NCBI GenBank assembly: GCA_039105265.1
Contig: JAPFFF010000001.1
Span: 1,798,001-1,862,000 of the forward strand
DNA: 64,000 nucleotides
Origin: Tritrichomonas musculus
Taxonomy: Eukaryota; Parabasalia; Tritrichomonadida; Tritrichomonadidae
Reading direction: 5' to 3'
The position numbers and the translations under genes are program-made. The notes under the pieces are model-generated. The model saw only the letters and a list, made by a program, of their open reading frames with translations. It did not search any database and was not told the DNA's origin. Within the stretch, counting starts at the first letter, position 1. Every line of letters starts with the position of its first letter. Of the stretch, positions 1 through 10,600 are shown piece after piece.

Positions 1-20
1 ATATTTACGGGACACTATAA

Positions 21-218
21 GCTCAAAACAACAATACCCAACAAATAATTGATTTTTCATACGGAGATTATGAATTTTCAGCAATTGCACAAGATTGGAA
101 TTCTAATGAGCTAGAAAAAATAACAGCAGCTCAACATAGATATCAAATAGCATTAGAAGTTGCTGTTCGTTTTAATAATTATCATTTAGATATAGACACA
201 ATTCAGCGAACACTTGAA
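21..218 (+). other. Open, coding-like extension upstream of the first ATG of the coiled-coil gene
   Basis: In the frame of the ATG at 219, the codons from 21 to 218 contain no stop and read as ordinary protein sequence (for example AQDWNSNELEKITAAQHRYQ, then a stretch ending RTLE before the Met). There is no in-frame ATG here, and an in-frame TAA lies at 18-20. The other two plus-strand frames are closed by stops at about 46-51. The true N-terminus is therefore probably encoded further left and joined by an intron whose 3' end lies near position 20-60, or the frame is broken just before position 21. I cannot choose between these from this window. Confidence 0.55.
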
Positions 219-3200
219 ATGAGCCAATATGAAACATCTCTTCAGCCAAAGGCGAAAATAGGTCAAATTAACCGTCATAAATGTATACAACTTTTACCAT
301 CCCTTTTATTTTATGAGCCAAATTTAATTGATGAAAAACTTTATTCGCCCACTTTTTGTTATATTACAGCTGCCCGAAGTTTCACTGCGAATTATGTAAT
401 TAGCATTTATATGCCATATTGCATCAGATCAGAGATAACTTTTATTAACATTCTAGAACGTTGCTTTCTTCATAACTACAGTGACTATGACATTTTCTAC
501 ACTTCAACTAATCCGAGAGACACTTTTATTGTGTACAGTAAATTCAATCATTTTTTGGTCCCTACGATACCACAGTCACTTTTGTTAGACAGGCCAGCTG
601 ATGTTCTTTACCAAGTTCTCCGATTCATATCAACTCGTTACCAGCTACTAAAGTATTCTCAGCATGACATTTTTCTTTCACACGTAAAAAACGGCGACTT
701 GGAAGAAATTTATCACGAGAAGCTTTTGTGGTCATCGAGTTTATTCACCAAAATTGACTATGAACTTCGTCAGTCACAATATTGTGATGATATTGACTTC
801 TCAGTCAATCTAATAAACAGAGAAAGAGAAGTTTTTTGCTCTAAGCAATTATTGATGATTTTCTCCGTTTTGGACTTGACTGTTCTTCCAAAGAAGGACG
901 AAAAACGAGGGAGAAAAGAAGAAGAAATTGAACTTTATTCATTTGAAATGGTTAAATCATATTTAATTGACATGAATCGGAAAATTACAGGTTCTTCATC
1001 ATTCATCAACAGTTCTGCTTACGTCCAAACTTATCTCAATCAGTATTATTATCACTGTAACGAAGCTTTGAGGACTGAACTTGTTAATTACAAAAGTTTG
1101 GTTGATAAGCAAGTTGGCGATTCGGTTTTCGGCTACAGTGAAGATAAACACTCTGATGCGATTTATGAGTTTTCTGTGGATTCTGTTCGTTTCGCATTAA
1201 TGAGGTTGAGTCTCTTTTATCTCGACAAAATAAAAGATCCGAAAAAAGTGACAATTGATTCAATTATCACTAATTTGACCAAAGAAATTCTTTTGAATGG
1301 TATCCAAAAGTTCGACAATGAAACTAAAATTCAAGCAACATATAGAGCTAACTTGACATTGAAGTACGCTTCTCTTGAAATGAGCTTTTTGAAAGCAAAA
1401 ATTTACGTCATTACAGAGCAATTGAAAAAGTTATTAAAAGAGAATCAAATTGAGATATTGAAAAATCAATTTAAAAATGAGGATGATTCTGTCGAGTCTG
1501 TCTTTAATTCGCCTACAACTGTCCTCAAACCTGAGTGTTATTCTGAACGAATTCCAATGAAATCGTCTCAGCAAATTTTCATTCCGCCAATTTCGAGCCT
1601 CAAGAATCAATTCTCAGAGGAAGTTCAATATGTAAAATCTAGATTTTGCAGGTTTTTGTGCAATTGCATCTCGAAGTACAAGCAGAGAAGCATTGATGAT
1701 GAGTTCATTTCGATAAATATGAGCGAGTTTAAAGAAAGTATAAAAGAGTTGTCTGACACTCTTTTGATATTCTTCGATGAAAGCAGATTTAGAATGTTGA
1801 AGACATGGAAAGGCTACATTCAAAACTTGCTTTATAATCTGAGAAAGTCTTCTGATGAACAAGACAACTTGAATGTTTTCATTGAATATTTCATCAGTCG
1901 TTTTAATAATTCCGTTTATTTTAATCTGGCGCATAAATTGAAGGACGATTACATTAAAATCGCTCATTTAAGAGACAGAGAAAATGTGATTATTCAGGAA
2001 CAAGAGCTTTTTGAAGAACAAGAAACAATTGACATTAGAAGAGAATTCGATATTCTCGTTCGTGATTTAAATGAGGAAATTCGTAAGGCAAAGCTCAGAT
2101 TCATCCAGGCAAAAAATAGATTTTATAGCGCCTCATTTAATTCAATTAATAAAATTAAAGATGATCCAACTTACGTTGATAAATGCGTCCGTCCACCAAT
2201 CACAAACTCGCCAACTCCGCCACAAAAAGAAGAGCCAAAACCCGAAGAAAATGAAAATAAAAATGTCGATGAAATTAAAAAAGAAAATGAAATTAAAAAT
2301 GCCGATGATGTTGAAAAAGTTGTTGACGAGCAGAAAACTGTGGATGAAGCTGAGTACTTTTCTACTTCAAGAATTAAAGATGATTTAACTGAAACTAAAA
2401 TTGATTTGTCTGCATCTGAAATTGATGACAACGAAAGTTCAAAGTTGCCGGCCGTTTCTTTTTCACCTGAAAATTTAGATCAAGAAAACGAATTAGATAA
2501 TTCTGAGGTTGAAGCGTTCCCTTCTTTTTCGCAGCTAGGAGAGCAAACAGGTGATCCAAACAGCATCATAATCAATTCACAAAATAATGCAAACACAGTC
2601 ATGTTCACAGCAACCGACAAAACCGCCATCATTGAATATGAAGAAAACACAAAAGAAGAAGATGAAAAAGTCGAACATAAAAATGGAGAAATTGAAAAAG
2701 TTGAAGATGAAAATGAAGATGATGAAAAAGAGAAGGTTTTTCAGCCAAAGCCACCTGAGCAAGAAAGTAGTGAAGGCGAGATGAGGCCAACTTCGATGCC
2801 TTCAAAAGATGACAATTCAAACAGAGCTAGACGTTTGAATCTCAGAAAAAGTTCATCAACAAATCCGAAGGCAAATAGCGAGCTCGCCAAAACGTTTGGG
2901 AATGCAACATTAACAGCAAGAAGAAGCATCAATCTTCGCAAGTTTCAGTCGCAAAAGAAGAAGTCCAAACAACAAAACAAAGCAACCGTTGTAACCGACA
3001 ATTTATCCGTCACTCCTGAATTACCAGAGTCGTCGTCAATGACCTCAACCAGTGCCCTTTCAGATGCGTCCGAAGCGAGTGACACCGACCACCAACAGAC
3101 TCGTGAAATGATCAACAATGTCACCGATCGAATCGAGCAAACAAAGAAGCAAATCGAAGAGCTTCAAGAATATCGAAAGAAGCTGCGAATATCGACAACA

Positions 3201-3905
3201 TTGTCAGCACTTGCTGTCAAAGGGATCTACACACGAATGATTGAAAAAGTTGCCGAAGAAAAGAAAGGCTACAGTGCTCTTCTTTGGCGCGGAAGGAGGC
3301 TTCTTGAAGAAGACCTGAAAGAGAAAAATATGGAGCTGAAAGAAGCCTATAAAAGACTCAATGATGCAGATTCTCAAATTGAATCATTACAAGAAGAAAT
3401 TGCTAGAACCAAAGAAAACAATGTTAAATTGTTGCACATGAAAGAATTCAATATTAGGCAAATTGAAGAATTTCATAAAGAGCTTAAAAAATTGAATTAC
3501 AGCACAGATGTAAATGTATCAAAGCTTATCAAAAAAATCGGCCAAAAACAAGAAGAACTTGAAGATTTATTGTTCGAACAGCAACAGATGGAAGAGTGCC
3601 TTTATTACGAGGTTAGAGAGCCAATGATGAAGCTTGATCGAATGAGAAGAGAATTGACAATTAGAAGAGGTCAAGACGTTGATGAAAGATACTTCAGACT
3701 TCATCTACAAACAGAAAATAGAACAAATGAAAATGATGATTTTGGAAATGAATCAACTGGCGCTAATAATGAATTGTCTCTCGCTGAACAGATTAGATTG
3801 AAAGTTAATCAGTACATGGAACAAAATGAAGACTTAAAAACAGAAAACGATGATTTGAAATTCCAAATTATGGATTTGGAAAGACCGATTCAAGGAAGAA
3901 GATAA
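219..3905 (+). CDS. Large coiled-coil protein of unknown function (N-terminus probably incomplete)
   Basis: A 1228-residue product when counted from the first ATG; the frame is open further upstream, so the real protein is probably longer. I recognise no enzymatic domain. Residues 1-600 are mixed alpha/beta to helical, without signal peptide or clear membrane segment. A charged low-complexity linker rich in Glu, Lys, Asn and Asp occupies roughly residues 670-900. It is followed by a basic patch (RARRLNLRKSSS and RSINLRKFQSQKKK). The last ~260 residues are strongly heptad-like and should form coiled coils. The shape suggests a cytoskeletal or scaffold protein, but this is inference from composition only. 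The gene ends in TAA, and an AT-rich spacer separates it from the next gene on the same strand. Confidence 0.8.
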   Translation: MSQYETSLQPKAKIGQINRHKCIQLLPSLLFYEPNLIDEKLYSPTFCYITAARSFTANYVISIYMPYCIRSEITFINILERCFLHNYSDYDIFYTSTNPRDTFIVYSKFNHFLVPTIPQSLLLDRPADVLYQVLRFISTRYQLLKYSQHDIFLSHVKNGDLEEIYHEKLLWSSSLFTKIDYELRQSQYCDDIDFSVNLINREREVFCSKQLLMIFSVLDLTVLPKKDEKRGRKEEEIELYSFEMVKSYLIDMNRKITGSSSFINSSAYVQTYLNQYYYHCNEALRTELVNYKSLVDKQVGDSVFGYSEDKHSDAIYEFSVDSVRFALMRLSLFYLDKIKDPKKVTIDSIITNLTKEILLNGIQKFDNETKIQATYRANLTLKYASLEMSFLKAKIYVITEQLKKLLKENQIEILKNQFKNEDDSVESVFNSPTTVLKPECYSERIPMKSSQQIFIPPISSLKNQFSEEVQYVKSRFCRFLCNCISKYKQRSIDDEFISINMSEFKESIKELSDTLLIFFDESRFRMLKTWKGYIQNLLYNLRKSSDEQDNLNVFIEYFISRFNNSVYFNLAHKLKDDYIKIAHLRDRENVIIQEQELFEEQETIDIRREFDILVRDLNEEIRKAKLRFIQAKNRFYSASFNSINKIKDDPTYVDKCVRPPITNSPTPPQKEEPKPEENENKNVDEIKKENEIKNADDVEKVVDEQKTVDEAEYFSTSRIKDDLTETKIDLSASEIDDNESSKLPAVSFSPENLDQENELDNSEVEAFPSFSQLGEQTGDPNSIIINSQNNANTVMFTATDKTAIIEYEENTKEEDEKVEHKNGEIEKVEDENEDDEKEKVFQPKPPEQESSEGEMRPTSMPSKDDNSNRARRLNLRKSSSTNPKANSELAKTFGNATLTARRSINLRKFQSQKKKSKQQNKATVVTDNLSVTPELPESSSMTSTSALSDASEASDTDHQQTREMINNVTDRIEQTKKQIEELQEYRKKLRISTTLSALAVKGIYTRMIEKVAEEKKGYSALLWRGRRLLEEDLKEKNMELKEAYKRLNDADSQIESLQEEIARTKENNVKLLHMKEFNIRQIEEFHKELKKLNYSTDVNVSKLIKKIGQKQEELEDLLFEQQQMEECLYYEVREPMMKLDRMRRELTIRRGQDVDERYFRLHLQTENRTNENDDFGNESTGANNELSLAEQIRLKVNQYMEQNEDLKTENDDLKFQIMDLERPIQGRR

Positions 3906-4591
3906 TAAACGACATGGCAGAGCCTGAAGTCAAATCAGCTCGTCAGAATTAATGATGAACCTTCACAGGAGATATTTTCAAGCCTCATACGAAGAAGTCT
4001 TTACGAAAGTCAGAGGCCTGCAACTTCTAGAAATCATTTATAATAGTATTTATTTTATTTATATATATAATATATATTAATATGTATTAAATGTTTGTTT
4101 TACTGTTATAAATTCTTTATTATTTGTTTATTTTTTAATATATTTCTCGAAGTTTTGTTTTTTCTCATACCATTTTCTGAAGAATGACGAGAGATATCAA
4201 TCCCTCTTTTTAAAAAGTTTTTTTTTTTTCTGCTTCTAAAAGTTTTAATTTCAGTGATACTGTTGGATTCTGAAGAAAGGGAAGTTGGATACCGTAAAAA
4301 ATTCATTGAATATAAATAGAGGATGACCATCATTTAATATTAACCATTGAGAATTATATCAGAAGTTCTGATTCAGAACTTGATTTTTTTTTTTTTTTTT
4401 TTATTTCAGCTTTATTAATTTCAATGCTAATATTATAAAAATTCCAATATCCTATCAAAAGAATAAATCTTTCATAATCGTTTGTTTGTAAATCTGATGT
4501 TACAATTTGATTCAAAAAGTATTTTTTTTTTTTTTTTTTTTAATTATTTCCATTTGAAAATTTTTGGAAAATATTTTGCATTTTTATAAAA
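3906..4591. other. AT-rich intergenic spacer
   Basis: Strongly AT-rich spacer between two plus-strand genes, with several T-runs (around 4215, 4385 and 4525) and a short TA-dinucleotide stretch near 4065-4080. I see no supportable gene, tRNA or hairpin. Confidence 0.7.
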
Positions 4592-7342
4592 ATGACTGTG
4601 AAAATCATTAAAATGTATTTAAATGGGATTGAAAATCCAATTGGATATGACGTCAGCTCACTTTCTTTTTCATGGATTGTTGAAGGCACCAAATCAAAAT
4701 TTCAAAAATTAGCAAGATTTATAATATCGACAGATACAGAATGCAATATTGATAAAAAAGATCAAATAATTCATGATTCTGGAGAATCAAACGAAATCAA
4801 TTCAATTGACTATGATCCTAAATTGGATATAAAATCTGTTTTAAAACCTAGAACAAGATATTATTGGAAAGTATATGTTATAACAGATCTTGATGAGAAA
4901 ATTGAATCGCCAATCAGTTTCTTTGAAACGTCAAAACTTGACGAACCATGGACTGCAAAATGGATTTCAACAGAAAAAGTTGGAAAAAACGTATCACCAT
5001 ATCTACGCAAAACTTTTTCAATTCCAAAATCAAAGAAAATAAAAGAAGCACGTGTTTATTCGACAGGTTTAGGCCTATATGAATTATATATCAATGGATC
5101 GAAGCCTACTTCAGAATATTTCTTGCCATTCAATAACAATTACAAATTGTGGCTTCAATATCAAACGTTTGATGTAACAAAGCAAATAAAACAAAATGAA
5201 AACACGATTGCTGTATTGCTTGGAGATGGCTGGGCACGTGGCAGAGTTGGCTTTGGAACACCTCCTATTGATTTCACCGGCAAAAATAAAGAAAGAGGAT
5301 ACTATGCTGATTACACCATTGATCATTATGCATTTCTACTTGAAATGCATATTTTATATCAAGATGGCACAACAGAAGTCATCAATACAGATAAAACATG
5401 GCTATGTCATAAGAGTCATGTTGTAATTAACAATATTTATGACGGCGAACTTCAAGATTCAAACTTAATTATAAACAATTGGAATGAAAACAATTGTAAT
5501 GAAAAAGATTGGTTTGAATGTAATGAAGTGAAAGAACCTTTTCAAGAAAAGTTAACATCGAGATATTCTCTTCCTGTTGTAGTTAAAGAACGTATAAAAC
5601 CGAAAGAAATAATTAAAACACCAGCTGGCGAAATTGTATTAGATATGGGCCAAAATATTGCAGGTTGGATTGAGATCACATTGAAACAACCAAAAGGATT
5701 TGAAGTTATTATTGAACATGGTGAAATTCTGCAAGATGGTAACTTTTACAATAAGAATATTCAACCTGCACTTCAACAATTTCGTTATATTTCTAATGGA
5801 AAAAAAGCAATTGTGCATCCTCATTTTACTTATTATGGCTTTCGTTATGCACGTCTCACACAAAGGAAAGGTCGACCAAATATAAATGATTTTACTGGTT
5901 GTGTGGTTTATTCAGATCTTGAAATGGTTGGTCGTTTTGAAACCGGTCATTCACTTGTTAATAAATTCTTATTGAATAGTTTATGGAGTCAAAAAGACAA
6001 CTTTTTGGATGTTCCAACTGATTGTCCTCAGCGAGATGAACGTTTAGGATGGACTGGTGATGCTCAAACTTTTTGTAAAACAGCAATGTTTCATATGAAT
6101 TGTTATGCATTTTATAGGAAGTTTTTAAAAGATCTTTATCTTCACCAACTTAGAGATGATGGAATTCCTCCCTTTTTCTGTCCTCTGATAATGGAACGTT
6201 ATGAAATCCCTATGTTTTCAACAGATGGAATGATTGGATGGAGTGATGCTTCGACAATTATGCCATGGAATATTTATTTAATGAATGGTAAGAAGCAAAT
6301 ACTTCAAGATCAATATGATGGAATGAAAATGTGGGTTGAAGTAATGAGTAAACATATTAAGAACGGTTTTTGGGATGTAACTTATGTTCAATTTGGTGAT
6401 TGGCTTGCTTTAGATGGACCACAAAATAAAGAAAACAGAAGGGGAACTTTTGGAGGAACAGAACTAACTTTCATTTGTACATCATATTACTATTATTCAT
6501 TATTGTTAACTTCTAAAACTGCCAAAATTCTTGGATATCAAGAAGATTATGATAAATATCAAAAAGTTGCAGACGAAACATTGAAAGTAATACGTGATGA
6601 GTATTTTACAAAAAGTGGAAGATGTGCTATTCAAACACAAACAGCTCTTTCATTATCAATTATTCATGATTTGCAACCTGAAGGTACAATTCAAACATCA
6701 ATTGCTAGTCTGCATAAGCTGTTAGAAGATAGAGATTTCCATCTTTGCACTGGATTTATTGGAACTCAAATATTATGCAAAGCTCTTACAAAGGCCTGAA
6801 ATTTAGATGATGCAGTTACAACATTTTTGGTAAAAGATTGCCCTGGTTGGCTTTATCCTGTAACAATGGGTGCCACAACAATTTGGGAAAGATGGGATTC
6901 GTTACAGCCTGATGGAAAAGTATCTCCTAAAGGAATGAATTCATTTAATCATTACACTAATGCATCCGTTTGTGAATGGATTTATTGCGATATTTGTGGT
7001 TTAAATCCGATTGAAGAATTTCCTGGTTTTAAAAAAGTTTTGCTTAGGCCTCATCCTGATATAAGATTTGGATTTGTTAAGGCTTCTTTTGAATCACCAA
7101 TTGGTCATTTTGAATGTGGATGGAAAATTGAAAATGATAATGTGAAGTATTCTTGTTCAATTCCTTTTAATTCTGAAGCAAAGTTGGTTCTTTTGAATTT
7201 AAAGTTAAACGATGTCGTTACATCTTCTTTCAAAATAATGGAAGAAGGAAATGATTTGATTGCATATTTGACTAATGGTCAATATGAAATCGCTTACAAA
7301 TACAAAGAAATAGAATATGAATTACCAAATAAATTTAAATAA
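4592..7342 (+). pseudogene. GH78 alpha-L-rhamnosidase interrupted by one in-frame TGA
   Basis: Glycoside hydrolase family 78 enzymes release terminal alpha-L-rhamnose from plant and bacterial glycans. The first 735 codons carry the N-terminal beta-sandwich domains and the start of the (alpha/alpha)6 barrel, including the signature DCPQRDERLGWTGDA at residues 477-491. In this family the Glu of DER (here Glu483) is the expected general acid. A TGA at 6797-6799 then stops the frame. The same frame resumes at once and, from the Met at 6827, runs 171 more codons. These include GATTIWERWDS, whose Glu (codon 6887-6889) is the expected general base, and the C-terminal sandwich. The context LTKA-stop-NLDDA suggests that a GGA glycine codon became TGA. 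A terminated product would lack the general base. TGA serves as a normal stop for the genes ending at 41960 and 59596, so recoding is unlikely. No signal peptide is visible. The family is bacterial-like, so ancient transfer is plausible, although base composition is like the host's. Confidence 0.85.
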
Positions 7343-7616
7343 TTTTTTTTTATTTCTATATATACATTTTTATTCTTAATTGAAAACTTCTTTTACTTAA
7401 ATTTTGGTTGTTGGGGCTTGAATATCTATATCAATGAACAAAGTTTAACTAAAGGATTTTTGAGAATTGATTCTCAATATAACAAGCCTAAAGGAAACCA
7501 CTGATTTCTTATTCCAGCTTAGTTATTAGATATAATTTGTTATAAAAAAATATACGATAAAACTACAAATATAATTATTTTATTATTCAATGATTAAATC
7601 TTTCTATTTCACTTTA

Positions 7617-10600
7617 TTATTTTATGCTTTTTTCAAATTTGCTCTTGTAAATGTGAAAAGCATTAGCGTCAATTTTATTGTTTACAAATTCTTTTGATTC
7701 TAAAATGCAACAAATTTTGTCAAATGTAGGTCTTTTCTGAGGATCAAGTTCCCAACAACTTTCAATCAACTTTTCCCATTCGGGCATATCAGAATCATAA
7801 AAACTTGGGAAATAACCATTGGTTATATTTATTGCAGCAGCTGTTTCTGAATCAAACTTGTATGGCCCCATTTCTGTGATAATATGATAAAGAGTCATTC
7901 CAAACGAAAAAACATCGATTTTTTTGGAATTTTGATGATTTTTATAATCTTCAATGAATTCAGGTGCTGAATATCGAACCTTTGTATTATACAAGGTATA
8001 AGACGTCTCAATATCAATATGCTTAGCATAATAAAAATCAGAAAGATAAGGATAAAAATTCGAATCCAAAAATATATTGGATGGATTAATATTTCTGTGG
8101 ACAATGTCATTTTTATGGAGAAAATCAACAGCACGAGCAACTCCATATGCAATTATCAATTTTTGAGTTGCATTTAATTTTGCTTCTGATTTTTCATTGA
8201 TGTAATTTTCTAAAGATCCTTTTTCTTTCTTTTCAAGAAATATGTATTGTTTCTTTTTATCAAAACAATAACCAATAAATGAAACAATTGAAGGAAATTG
8301 GTTAGTTGAATAAAAAAGAACTTGCTGAAGAAATGCTTTTTTAGTTCCATGATATGACATTCTCATGCATTTTTTCTTTTCTGCAATTAATAAACAATCC
8401 TGAACAACAGCAAGACCAGTATCAAATACTGCTTTTTTATCAATTTGAAAATCAGCTATTTGAATAATTTTATCAAAAAATTCACATATTTTCATTCTAT
8501 TTTTATAACTTTTTGATAAATCTTCATAAGATTCATTAATTTTGGTATCTAATTTTGGGTCAATTGGATTTAAATTATGGTCAAGAGAAACGTCTTTTTT
8601 ATGCTTTTTAGCTAATTCATTCATTTTTTCTTTGCCATAATTTGAATCATATTCTTTGGCATCATTAGAATAATCTTGAATTGAAACTCGTTTAAATCTA
8701 AAATTAATAATAAATGTGGCTATGCAAAGAAGAATAAGGACGCTAATTTTCATTAATCTAACTGGATCTAAACAATTTTGAACAAGTTTATCAAAATTAG
8801 TTTTGAATTGGAAAAGATTACCTAAATGCTCAGAAACATTTTTTGTAATATCTACAGCTGCATTAGTATCAAAAAGACTTTTCAATTTATTCAATATATC
8901 TGCTGTAAATATACCCGTTTTTCCAAATTTATGAAGATCATGAAGTTGGTTATTAAATGTATTTTCTAAGAATTCGATAATTTTGTCTAATAGCTTTTGA
9001 GATATTGTAGAACTAACAATATTTACAACAACACTTACTGTTTTTTTCAGAGCTTCTTTTGCATTTGATGGGAATGTAAACCATTTTGCAATTTTCTTTG
9101 CTATAGATGCAACATAAACAAGCACACATATTAAAATTGTTGCAAGAACAGGAATCAAACTTCTCACAAATATTGTAAATACAAGTAATGGATCTTTATC
9201 AACAATACAATAAAAATCATCATCATTTTCTTCATCTCCAAATTCTTTTCTAATTATGTTTAAATTCAAGCAAACTCCAAATTCACATCCGCCGAGTGTT
9301 CTTCTTAAAAAAAACTTTAAGAAAGTTTTTGATCCAAGAATTTCATTCACTTTTTGAAATATTTTATCAAATATATCATCTATTTTCTGTGTAATACTTA
9401 ATAAAGTAATCTTATTTGTTTTTTCTCTTCTTTCATATTTTAATTCAGGATCATGAATATAATTAGTTTTCTTATAATTTTTATTTGTAATTCGTGCACC
9501 TGATTTAGTTAATAATGAATATGGCTTAAATCCTGCTTGACATGAAAAAAATTCTGATGGATTAAATTGTAAATATGGAGATGCAATTTGACAAAAGCCA
9601 TTTATAACTTTATCCTGGTATTTATTTAAAACTTCATTAAATATATGGAAAAATGTTTGAACAATTGAAAAATCTTGGTTTGGAAGATATTTTTCAAGTG
9701 ATTTATATAAATTGCTAATATTGTTATTTAGTTCTTCTTCATATTTCGTGCCTTTTTTCTTATTCATATATTTTTGATCAAGTTCATTAATCATTAAGGA
9801 CCATGATTGAAGAATCATTTCTCGAATATATCTTTGAAACAGTCTCCATGTAAATTGAGAATTTGGACAATTTAAAATAGAAAATATTTTTTGTATCTGA
9901 ATTCTTAAAAATGTTTCATTTGACATACAAACAGGAAATTCATAATTGAATGCAACAATTCTATTAACATTAATTTTTGCTTCTCTTAAATTTAAAATGT
10001 CTTTTTCTTGAATTATCTGTTTTTCAAGATAACCTGTAAAAACCCAATCTCTATTTATTTTAAAATGTTCAACAAATTCTCTTTGCTTCTTGTTTTTAAT
10101 TGAAAAGTCTTTCATTGCATTATTTATTTCTTTGTTTAATTCATTTTTTGGATTGAAAAATTGACTTGCTAAACAAATTACACGATAACTTCCTTTTTGC
10201 CCTTGTCTTGCAGTTCTTCCAAAAGCTTGTTGCATCACTCGTATATTAGATGAATAATAAGCAACAATAATATGTAAAGGTTTTCCTTTAATTCTAATAT
10301 TTGTACCACGACCACAAACATTTGTACCCAAAGATATTGCTCCTTCTTTTCCTGCAATAAAATCTGGCCTTACGGTTTCTTTTCTGCCATCAAATATGTT
10401 AATGTTTTTTAATTTACGCCTCCTAAGAAGGTCTTGAACTATTTCTATATCTTTTAAGTCTTGAAATATGGCAAGAACAGGATATCCTTTTTCATGAAAT
10501 GAACTTATTTCGTTGGCTATTTTTGTATTTTGACTATTAACATTTTCACAAATAATCATTGGAAATTCCACATTTTGATTTGCATTATGCCTTGGTATTT

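Noticed and set aside
6797-6799. TGA read as a sense codon (code reassignment)
   Set aside because: Genes ending at 41960 and 59596 use TGA as their terminal stop at the end of well-formed proteins, so TGA appears to be a stop in this genome.
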